Part shown: positions 37,146-43,959 of the stretch, one piece after another
How positions within the stretch are numbered: the stretch's first letter is position 1
How the letters are laid out: the number at the start of each line of letters is the position of its first letter
Assembly (NCBI RefSeq): GCF_001570725.1
Contig: NZ_BCNV01000001.1
Coordinates: forward strand, 2,790,001 to 2,854,000
Direction: 5' to 3'
Source: Paenibacillus amylolyticus
Lineage (GTDB): Bacteria; Bacillota; Bacilli; Paenibacillales; Paenibacillaceae
Length of the DNA: 64,000 nucleotides
The notes under the pieces: model-generated
Databases searched by the model: none
What the model saw: only the letters and a program-made list of their open reading frames with translations
Told to the model about the DNA's origin: nothing
Made by a program: the position numbers and the translations under genes

Positions 37146-37174
37146 GGAATTGCCTGATTGAACAGTTACAACCC
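37146..37174 (-). promoter_or_regulatory. Second, upstream RAT-like element C1
   Basis: The minus strand reads GGGTTGTAACTG, loop TTCAAT, then CAGGCAATTCC. It differs at only two positions from the RAT in front of the first antiterminator gene. The hairpin that follows (GCAAT...ATTGC with GACC/GGTC inside) has no T-run, so its terminator appears decayed. Confidence 0.65.
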
Positions 37175-37180
37175 GATTGA

Positions 37181-37233
37181 TGTATACGCTTACTTCTTGA
37201 ACTCATCATAGTACATCTGAACTACATTTGCAA
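37181..37233 (-). promoter_or_regulatory. Promoter and candidate cre site of the first EIIBCA-GH1 unit
   Basis: On the minus strand TTGCAA (37228-37233) and TATGAT (37205-37210) are 17 bases apart. AAGTAAGCGTATACA (37181-37195), just after the -10, matches the CcpA consensus WTGNAANCGNWNNCW with one mismatch, so glucose repression is likely. Confidence 0.75.
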
Positions 37234-37363
37234 CACTTATTTTTATGATATTACAAAATAAATTCAAGCTGTCGAAAACGAGAAAAAGGACAACTTCAAA
37301 AGCATCGAAGTTGTCCCTGTATTACATTCTATTCTCATATATAACTACGCACTGAAAGTAGAA

Positions 37364-39304
37364 TTAACCGATAACCGTAATCAATTTATCCTTCTCTTGC
37401 ACAGTACGATCTGTCGTACCAACCACGTCCAAATAATCAGCCGTGTTCGTTACAATAATCGGTGTTACCGTCTCATATCCCGCGTCAATAATGGCCTGCA
37501 GATCGAATTCAACGATCAGATCGCCAACATTCACACGATCCCCGTCCTTCACATGTGCAGTGAAATGCTGACCTTTAAGCTGTACCGTATCCTGACCGAT
37601 ATGGATCAGAATCTCTACACCTTGATCATCTACAAGACCAATCGCATGCTTGGTACGGTAAATCGTCTGTACAACACCATTAATCGGGGATACAACTCTC
37701 CCACTGGTTGGGCGAATAGCAATACCTTTACCCATATGTTCACCAGCAAATGTAGCATCATTAATTTCTTGCAAAGGAACCACATCACCCGTCATCGGGC
37801 TGGAAATTTCATAACGATTATTTGGATTAGGCTCAAATGCAGCCTTTTCTTCTTTTACTGGCTCCGGAGTCTGTTTGGCAGTTTCCGGATTAGCAGGATC
37901 TTTAAATCCTACGAAATAAACGAGAACAAAGCTGAGTACAAAAGCAATAACTGTGGCAATCATAGCCATCCAGAATTCATAGTTAATGCCTGCTGTCGGA
38001 CTAATCAGCGCTGGAACACCGAAGATGCCTGAAGCGAAAACAAACATTTTGGAACCTGCGAATCCAATAATACCACCAGCTACTGCAGAAGAAATACAAC
38101 TCATAATAAATGGTTTTTTCAGTGGCAAAGTAAGACCATAGATAGCAGGCTCAGTTACACCGAAAATCCCGGACACAAAGGCAGGAACACCCAGTGATTT
38201 GAGTTTGGTATTTTTCGTTTTAAGCATGACACCAAGAACAGCACCAATCTGAGCAAAGGAAGCAGCAAACATCATCGCCAGAATCGGATCTGCTTTCAGT
38301 GTGGACAGATTGAGCAGCATGATTGGTACTATACCCCAGTGTAACCCGAAGATAACCAATACTTGCCACAATCCACCAACAACAATACCTGTTACCAACG
38401 GACTCAAGTCATAGATGCCGGATACGCCCGCACCGATCAGCTGACTTGCCCATGTTGCGATTGGACCAATCAAGAGGAATGTTACAGGAACAACAATTAG
38501 AATCGTAAAGAATGGCGTGAGGAACGTTCTTACAACAGATGGAATGATCTTTTTGAAGAACGCTTCTACTTTTGCTCCAAAATAAGCAGCAATAATAATC
38601 GGAATTACAGATGAGGAATAACTCATCAAGATAACGGGAATGCCCAGGAACGTGATATGAATCGGTGATTCAAACAATGTGCCTGTAAATAGCGTATACA
38701 ACGGTTCTCCACCGCTAAGACCGGATAAGGTCGGATATACAAGTGATGCTCCGATGGCCATCCCGAGGAATGGAGATCCACCGAATTTTTTCATTGCTGT
38801 GTAACCCAGGAAGATTGGGAAGAAGTAGAACAGACAGTCACCTGCCGCATTCAACAATTGATATGTTCCTGAAGCCGGGTCCAGCCATTCGAGAGAAGTA
38901 AACATGGACAGGAAACCTTTGATCATCCCTGTTGCAGCTAGCAAGCCGAGAATTGGTGTAAATACACCTGAGATCAAGTCGATAAATCGACCTAGGAGAC
39001 TTTCTTTTTTACCGGAAGATTCAGTATCATCGTCACTTGAAACCGGTTCATCTGCATTCATATTACCAACCTGTAGCAAGGCTTTATACACATCAGACAC
39101 TTCGTTACCTACAACAACCTGATATTGTCCCCCGCTTTGCATTACCGTTATGACTCCAGGCAGATTTTTGAGATCATCTGTTTTGGCATTACCGTCATTT
39201 TTTAATTTGAAACGAAGTCTGGTCGCACAGTGCACCACACTGTTAATGTTCTGTTTGCCACCAACGCCAGACAGAATGTCTTTAGCTAATTGTTCGTGTT
39301 TCAT
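37364..39304 (-). CDS. Beta-glucoside PTS permease EIIBCA (second copy)
   Basis: The 646-residue permease has EIIB with phospho-Cys26 (HCATRLRFKL), an EIIC domain of similar length to the first copy and an EIIA domain with LIHIGQDTVQLKG. Most of the protein is near-identical in pattern to the 35010-36923 product; the EIIC-EIIA linker (with KQTPEPVKEEKAAFEP) is the clearest difference. It follows the first antiterminator gene and is separated from it by a RAT and terminator. No glycosidase gene of its own follows; the GH1 gene of the next unit may serve both. Confidence 0.95.
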   Translation of the reverse strand: MKHEQLAKDILSGVGGKQNINSVVHCATRLRFKLKNDGNAKTDDLKNLPGVITVMQSGGQYQVVVGNEVSDVYKALLQVGNMNADEPVSSDDDTESSGKKESLLGRFIDLISGVFTPILGLLAATGMIKGFLSMFTSLEWLDPASGTYQLLNAAGDCLFYFFPIFLGYTAMKKFGGSPFLGMAIGASLVYPTLSGLSGGEPLYTLFTGTLFESPIHITFLGIPVILMSYSSSVIPIIIAAYFGAKVEAFFKKIIPSVVRTFLTPFFTILIVVPVTFLLIGPIATWASQLIGAGVSGIYDLSPLVTGIVVGGLWQVLVIFGLHWGIVPIMLLNLSTLKADPILAMMFAASFAQIGAVLGVMLKTKNTKLKSLGVPAFVSGIFGVTEPAIYGLTLPLKKPFIMSCISSAVAGGIIGFAGSKMFVFASGIFGVPALISPTAGINYEFWMAMIATVIAFVLSFVLVYFVGFKDPANPETAKQTPEPVKEEKAAFEPNPNNRYEISSPMTGDVVPLQEINDATFAGEHMGKGIAIRPTSGRVVSPINGVVQTIYRTKHAIGLVDDQGVEILIHIGQDTVQLKGQHFTAHVKDGDRVNVGDLIVEFDLQAIIDAGYETVTPIIVTNTADYLDVVGTTDRTVQEKDKLITVIG

Positions 39305-39360
39305 GAAGTTGTTTTCTTCCTTTCTGATTAAACACGGATTCGAAGCCTATTGGAGAGAAT

Positions 39361-39435
39361 AAAAAAAACCTGAACATCTGAATGGAAGAAACATCCGGTT
39401 AACGGTATGTTCTATCATTCAATCGTTCAGGTTTT
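39361..39435 (-). terminator. RAT-controlled terminator before the second EIIBCA gene
   Basis: On the minus strand AAACCTGAAC near 39427-39435 pairs with GTTCAGGTTT about 60 bases later, then a run of eight T residues follows. The 5' arm overlaps RAT B. Confidence 0.9.
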
Positions 39436-39454
39436 GCCCTAGTGGTTGCAACCC
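39430..39454 (-). promoter_or_regulatory. RAT antiterminator element B
   Basis: The minus strand reads GGGTTGCAACC, loop ACTA, GGGCAAAACC. It sits between the antiterminator gene and the permease gene and overlaps the terminator 5' arm. The element is shorter than a canonical 29-base RAT. Confidence 0.85.
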
Positions 39455-39473
39455 TGCAAGCTGATCTATGGGA

Positions 39474-40316
39474 TTATTCAGAAGTTGCATTCACAACTCT
39501 CTCAATATGAATCGTTAAGTACATCATTTCTTCGTCAGTTAGTTGATACGTGTAGTTGCTTTCAATGAATTTCTTGATTTTCTCCGAGCACTTGTGCGCT
39601 GCCGGATATTTCTTCTGAATCATCAGGAACAATTCATCATCGTTGTTGCTCTTGTAATGTTTTCCCTTCACCAAACGTTGAGCGAAAAACTTCAAATGCG
39701 TCACAAAGCGATAGAATGTCAGTGAGTTTTCATCAAAATCAATCTTGAAATGATACTTGATGATCGTCAAGATTTCCTGCATGACCTGCGTCATACTCTT
39801 GATGTTGGGCATTTCCTCGTTCAAAGCTGCATTTACAAAGTGAAGTGCCATAAAACCGGCTTCGTCCTCAGGCAAGATCACACCAAACTGATCACAGATC
39901 ATATTGAGCGCTTCCATTCCGACTTCGTATTCCTCTTTGTATAACTGCTTTGTCTCCCAGATTAGACCATTACGTATGGGCAGATTTTTGCGATACCGCT
40001 CAATAGCAAAGTGAATATGATCTGTGAGATGCAAGTAGATGCTCTCATTCAGTTTTTTGCCAAGTTTTAATTTGGCGTAAGCGATGATTTCCTCAGATAC
40101 TTTCATGTATTCCAGCGGAATGCTTGAGATTAATGCCTTGAAGTTTTCCTGAATATCTTCATTCTGTAAAGTAAATATCTTGTCGATATGCTGCTCGGAA
40201 ACCATATCACCCGCCCGCTTCTGATAAGCAATCCCCCGGCCAATGATAATAACTTCCTGTTGTTCGTCATTCATTGCAACTACAGCATTATTGTTCAGCA
40301 CCTTCTCGATTTTCAC
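39474..40316 (-). CDS. LicT/BglG family transcriptional antiterminator (first copy)
   Basis: The 280-residue protein binds RAT RNA and prevents termination when its inducing sugar is present. The N-terminal RNA-binding domain (KIEKVLNNNAVVAMNDE, then IIGRGIAYQKRAGD) is followed by two PRD domains whose phosphorylatable His lie in LTDHIHFAIERY, GFMALHFVNAAL and YLTIHIERVV. EI/HPr- and EII-dependent phosphorylation would adjust activity. GTG at 40316 is chosen with GGAG seven bases upstream; an open TTG frame extends upstream into the RAT itself but is not credible. RATs lie on both sides of the gene. Confidence 0.94.
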   Translation of the reverse strand: MKIEKVLNNNAVVAMNDEQQEVIIIGRGIAYQKRAGDMVSEQHIDKIFTLQNEDIQENFKALISSIPLEYMKVSEEIIAYAKLKLGKKLNESIYLHLTDHIHFAIERYRKNLPIRNGLIWETKQLYKEEYEVGMEALNMICDQFGVILPEDEAGFMALHFVNAALNEEMPNIKSMTQVMQEILTIIKYHFKIDFDENSLTFYRFVTHLKFFAQRLVKGKHYKSNNDDELFLMIQKKYPAAHKCSEKIKKFIESNYTYQLTDEEMMYLTIHIERVVNATSE

Positions 40317-40334
40317 TTTATCACTCCAATATAC

Positions 40335-40380
40335 AGAAAAAGACAAACCAATCCCTTTTCTCAAGGTATACGGCTTTGCC
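40335..40380 (-). terminator. RAT-controlled terminator before the first antiterminator gene
   Basis: On the minus strand GGCAAAGCC (40372-40380) can pair with GGTTTGTC around 40342-40349 with one mismatch, followed by TTTTTC. This gives attenuation of the antiterminator gene itself. Confidence 0.65.
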
Positions 40381-40400
40381 TGATTCAACAGTTACAACCC
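40372..40400 (-). promoter_or_regulatory. RAT antiterminator element A
   Basis: The minus strand reads GGGTTGTAACTG, loop TTGAAT, CAGGCAAAGCC, close to the LicT RAT consensus (GGATTGTTACTG...CAGGCAAAACC). It lies 55 bases before the antiterminator start. Confidence 0.85.
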
Positions 40401-40407
40401 GATATGT

Positions 40408-40452
40408 TGTACGCGCTTCCCTCATAATATTACAAAATTCTACACAGTGCAA
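40408..40452 (-). promoter_or_regulatory. Promoter and candidate cre site of the first antiterminator gene
   Basis: On the minus strand TTGCAC (40447-40452) and TATTAT (40424-40429) are 17 bases apart. AGGGAAGCGCGTACA (40408-40422) matches the cre consensus with two mismatches, in the same position relative to the -10 as the site at 37181. Confidence 0.7.
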
Positions 40453-40540
40453 CAAAAAGTTAATATCGAATTAGCATGACTCCCGATCTAGGTAAATATA
40501 CTCACAGTAGTGATCAAAACAAGAATTATTTTACAGATAT

Positions 40541-40846
40541 TCACGTTTTATTGTTTTTGCTGTCTTTCTCCAGTTCTGCTTCAATTCTTCGATTAATCAA
40601 GTCCATTTGTTCTGAATCCAAACGATCGACATCTTTAAATTGCTTATCGATCTCGTACTCATTCGCCTCACCTTTGTTCATTAACCCCAGATGATGCTTG
40701 ATGTCTCGGATATCTTCACGCATATGCATCGTCTGACGGTAATGATCTATCACAAGTGCGAAAACAATGCCCCCAGCCAAAATCGGACCGAATGGGATCA
40801 GATAACATAGAACAAGTCCTATGAGCAAAAATATAATAAAATACAT
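40541..40846 (-). CDS. Small membrane protein with charged C-terminus
   Basis: The 101-residue protein has two adjoining hydrophobic segments (about residues 2-35) and then a long charged helical tail with many Asp, Glu, Lys and Arg, likely coiled-coil. I do not recognise a family. ATG at 40846 has AAGGGG about ten bases upstream; an ATG six codons earlier coincides with that site. It is a single gene between the PTS locus and a P-loop ATPase gene; nothing ties it to either. Confidence 0.65.
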   Translation of the reverse strand: MYFIIFLLIGLVLCYLIPFGPILAGGIVFALVIDHYRQTMHMREDIRDIKHHLGLMNKGEANEYEIDKQFKDVDRLDSEQMDLINRRIEAELEKDSKNNKT

Positions 40847-40902
40847 GTGCAGTGCCCCTTTCATATAAAGTAACTAATCTGCTATGTTAGACTTTTCTCC
40901 AA

Positions 40903-41463
40903 TTATAAATTAAAGCGTTCCTTGATTAACTGTGCCACTTCATCCGGGCTTTTGTGCGTGTTATCAATCCTTATGTAGTGCTCATGCATGATTTCTCCCG
41001 GTTCCGAATTCAATCGATATTTCTTCATCGTATCAAGTAAATCTCGCTCAGACCACGCGATGTCACGCTTGGTTGGCTTATGTAACAGGCGATGCGGACT
41101 TTTATTGCGCTCTAGTCTTTCTGATGCATCAGCCTCCAGTTCCACATAACAGACCTGACCTCCATGAGATGCAAACAATTCGCTGATTTGACGAATGTAC
41201 TCTCCGTCTTGCTTCAGGTCAAAAGCCCATACAAATGTGAAAATTAGACCCGGCAGGTCACTCTTCGCGACTTCTTCAAAAATCTCCTGACGAAACAGAT
41301 TCACCAGTCTTTTACCTTGTGGTGTACCATAACTGAAAAAAGGAGAAACCAGTTCAATGGTCATATGATTATGAAACAATTTTAGCTTCGTTATCTTCTC
41401 CAGTTCTTGCCCAACTGTCATTTTGCCCACAGCCTGCGGACCAAAAATAATCACAAATTTCAT
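40903..41463 (-). CDS. P-loop NTPase/kinase-like protein
   Basis: The 186-residue protein starts with a strand and Walker A GPQAVGKMTVG, then a kinase-like lid region with ERNKSPHRLLHKPTKRD. It looks like the small AAA_33-type P-loop kinases of unknown substrate (shikimate-kinase or nucleotide-kinase size). No clear second motif assigns a substrate. The start ATG at 41463 has AGGAG nearby (TCAGGAGTGATCGAATG). Confidence 0.75.
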   Translation of the reverse strand: MKFVIIFGPQAVGKMTVGQELEKITKLKLFHNHMTIELVSPFFSYGTPQGKRLVNLFRQEIFEEVAKSDLPGLIFTFVWAFDLKQDGEYIRQISELFASHGGQVCYVELEADASERLERNKSPHRLLHKPTKRDIAWSERDLLDTMKKYRLNSEPGEIMHEHYIRIDNTHKSPDEVAQLIKERFNL

Positions 41464-41548
41464 TCGATCACTCCTGACAAGGTAATGTTCATTCCATTAA
41501 TTCAATTTTATGGACATTAAACTCTATAATACCTTCTTTAGGGCAAAT

Positions 41549-41600
41549 AAAAAAGAGATTTCAAGTGATTCCCTCAACGCGTGAGGGCTTGAATTCTCTT
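41549..41600 (-). terminator. Intrinsic terminator after the acyltransferase gene
   Basis: On the minus strand AAGAGAATTCAAG and CTTGAAATCTCTT form the outer stem and CCCTCA/TTGAGGG the inner one, followed by TTTTATTTG. It lies 28 bases after the stop. Confidence 0.87.
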
Positions 41601-41628
41601 ATCTTAAATTACATATGTTTATTTATAC

Positions 41629-42717
41629 TTACCGTCCGATCAGTACCCATCCCCACTTCATCCGGCGCAATCCCATCGCGCAGATCCATGAGATCAGAAG
41701 CGCCACAACATAAGATAGAATGATGCCCACGCTGAAGTGCCGAGCCAGGTCATCTGTGAATTCACGTCTCCAGAAGAGCAGTACGAGTGGATGCATTAAA
41801 AATACACCGAACGCCACTGTACCCAAAGAGTCCAGAACACGTGTAGCTTTACGAACCTCGGTATGTTGTCCAGTGCCGATTCGTTCACTAAAGATCAGCA
41901 GGAGCAAGCAGGCAGACAGCGTAAACAGATTTCGGAACAGGAACAGCACGGTATAGGTAACCACCGGGTATGCAGCGAAAGCGGTCTTGATATAAGCATT
42001 ACCATAGATAAAAATGGCACCTCCGCTCAACAATGCAGCTATAAGCACATAACGGTGTGTATACAGTTTCTTCAATGCCCACTCAAAGTTCAACCCAATC
42101 CATGCACCAAATCCGATCACGATTAGATAACTCGGTAGCAAACTGCCTGTTCGTTCGAAGTGAAACTGTAAATGCAACGCATAGAATATGGCCTGGGCAG
42201 CAATAAAGAATAATGGCAAGTACCGTTTAAACAGACGATGGCGTGCAAGCGACAGAAGCCATGGAAACACGATATAGAACTGAAGAATAATCAGAAAAAA
42301 GTACAAGTGCGTATGAGCAGTTCCCATTACTAATTGTTTGGCAAATTGAACACCATGAGTCAAAGGTTCTTTGCCCGCAAGCAGCTGTTTAATGGCAAAA
42401 TAAATAAGGGACCACACTACATAGGGTACAAATACATTAAATAAACGCTTCTTATAAAAAGCGAGCATCCAGCCCTTCTCATTCATCTTGGAACTGTAGT
42501 TGTAGAATAAGACCAGGGATGACAGAAAGAGAAACGCTGGAACGGCAAATTGTAAAAACGTGTTCCAGAAGTAATACACATCATGATCTAGTGTATGCTT
42601 GGGGTAATGCGCAACTGCTGTTGAAGTAGCGTGGATGGCTACAACCGCCATGATCGCAAAAGCACGATAGAGATCCAGATACTCAATACGCCGGGGCCGA
42701 TTAACCGGTTGATTCAT
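41629..42717 (-). CDS. Acyltransferase 3 family membrane protein
   Basis: The 362-residue protein has about ten membrane segments and the family start RIEYLDLYRAFAIMAVVAIHATS, where the His is a likely catalytic residue, plus a later FGVFLMHPLVLLFWRREF. Members O-acetylate or otherwise acylate cell-surface polysaccharides or peptidoglycan. The acceptor is unknown. GAGG precedes the ATG by about nine bases. A stand-alone gene with a strong terminator. Confidence 0.9.
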   Translation of the reverse strand: MNQPVNRPRRIEYLDLYRAFAIMAVVAIHATSTAVAHYPKHTLDHDVYYFWNTFLQFAVPAFLFLSSLVLFYNYSSKMNEKGWMLAFYKKRLFNVFVPYVVWSLIYFAIKQLLAGKEPLTHGVQFAKQLVMGTAHTHLYFFLIILQFYIVFPWLLSLARHRLFKRYLPLFFIAAQAIFYALHLQFHFERTGSLLPSYLIVIGFGAWIGLNFEWALKKLYTHRYVLIAALLSGGAIFIYGNAYIKTAFAAYPVVTYTVLFLFRNLFTLSACLLLLIFSERIGTGQHTEVRKATRVLDSLGTVAFGVFLMHPLVLLFWRREFTDDLARHFSVGIILSYVVALLISWICAMGLRRMKWGWVLIGR

Positions 42718-42856
42718 AAAGATAACCTCACTTGTGCCTGATATGGGATGATAGTTTCCGGCCGCAATCCAGATTCTAGCTTCATTTTAATCAGCACGCG
42801 AGGGTAATACAATCATAATCTATATTATTTTCGTTAAATCACATCATTATTCTGCA

Positions 42857-43396
42857 TTATTCGACATTCTCTATCCAGAATCGTTCAACAACGTTACCAT
42901 TGGACTCGACATAGTCTTCATCCTGGATGCCACCATTACGAAGGATAACCCTTCTGGAAGGCTCATTAATCGCGTCGCATACGACTAACACTTTGGTGAT
43001 TCCGAGTTCTCTCGTTTTCTCCAAAGACAACCTGAGAATTTCAGAACCATAGCCATTATGCCGCTCCCCCGGACGAATGCCATAACCAATATGTCCTCCG
43101 CTATTGTATAGTCTGTCGTTAAGCTCATGCCTTATATTCACGGCGCCCACGATTTGTTGACTCTCCGTAACCAGCCAGTATGTACTGTCTTTGACCCAGT
43201 CTTCCGGGATGTCGACGCCTTGTTCATTACGCTCCAAAAATGCCAACATCTCGTCAAACGCATAGGGTTCTTTGGAAATGACCCAAGGTACCATCAATTC
43301 TCCACTTCTGACCCAGTCTTCATAAAATGCCAAATACGCATCCTTATATGTTTGTGATGGTTTAATTAATCTAACGTGTTCTTTCCCCATGATCAT
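42857..43396 (-). CDS. GNAT (RimJ/RimL-type) acetyltransferase
   Basis: The 179-residue protein has the RimL-like acetyltransferase pattern: VRLIKPSQTYKDAYLAFYEDW, QIVGAVNIRHELND, then HIGYGIRPGERHNGYGSEIL (acetyl-CoA loop) and VCDAINEPSRRVILRNGG. The first ATG at 43396 has AGGAGG five bases upstream; a second ATG two codons on is also possible. Its start overlaps the end of the Imm5-like gene by 26 bases, so the two are translationally linked. The target is unknown. Confidence 0.87.
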   Translation of the reverse strand: MIMGKEHVRLIKPSQTYKDAYLAFYEDWVRSGELMVPWVISKEPYAFDEMLAFLERNEQGVDIPEDWVKDSTYWLVTESQQIVGAVNIRHELNDRLYNSGGHIGYGIRPGERHNGYGSEILRLSLEKTRELGITKVLVVCDAINEPSRRVILRNGGIQDEDYVESNGNVVERFWIENVE

Positions 43397-43844
43397 TACA
43401 ACCTCCTAACAGATATTGATATTGCCACGTTCTCTCTTCTAGGACACGACGTTCTTGCTCTTCCATTAGAGTGTCATAAAAGATAGCTTTCACTGCATAC
43501 GTTGCGGCATGTACCGCATGCTCCTTCACATGAGCAGTTGCAGCTGCGTGTCCCGCCGCACGAGATGCAGCAGAGGCAGCGACATGATCGGCTTCCCGTG
43601 CAGCAGCATGAGCTGCAAAAGCCGCCTTTCGAGCATCAACCATGGCAATCTCTCCACGGATCCAACCTCTCCCTGCATCAATGGCATCACGGGCGCGGAG
43701 ATCCTCCGTCTTCTTCTCAAATATATACAAGACACGTGCCGCACACTCCGCAGCCCAACAGGCCAATGCATGGTGATCCTGTTGCTTAGCCATTTCCTCT
43801 ATTTCACTACGTAAAGGTGCATCTTTGAATGCAGGTTTTTCCAT
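43371..43844 (-). CDS. Imm5-like putative immunity protein
   Basis: The 157-residue protein is very rich in Ala and His. Its pattern DHHALACWAAECAARVLYIFE, DAIDAGRGWIRGEI and AGHAAATAHVKEHAVHAATYA matches the Imm5-type immunity domain found in polymorphic toxin systems. No toxin or secretion gene is visible next to it. ATG at 43844 is chosen with AAAGGAG eight bases upstream; an ATG two codons earlier is too close to that site. The downstream GNAT gene overlaps its end. Confidence 0.8.
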   Translation of the reverse strand: MEKPAFKDAPLRSEIEEMAKQQDHHALACWAAECAARVLYIFEKKTEDLRARDAIDAGRGWIRGEIAMVDARKAAFAAHAAAREADHVAASAASRAAGHAAATAHVKEHAVHAATYAVKAIFYDTLMEEQERRVLEERTWQYQYLLGGCNDHGERTR

Positions 43845-43897
43845 GGTCATGCTCCTTTCATCGTTCAAGTACTACAAATTCACTCTCAGACAAGTTC

Positions 43898-43925
43898 GAA
43901 AAAGGATCTGCGTGTGTGCAGATCC
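43898..43925 (-). terminator. Intrinsic terminator after the rhamnosidase gene
   Basis: On the minus strand GGATCTGC and GCAGATCC pair around a short loop, followed by TTTTTC. It separates the rhamnosidase gene from the Imm5-like gene. Confidence 0.88.
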
Positions 43926-43959
43926 TCTTTAAGTGTACCTTTTACCGCTTATTCTATCA

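Noticed and set aside
40317..40388. TTG-started longer form of the first antiterminator protein
   Set aside because: Its codons coincide with the RAT and terminator, and the GTG at 40316 has a proper ribosome binding site and gives the standard protein length.
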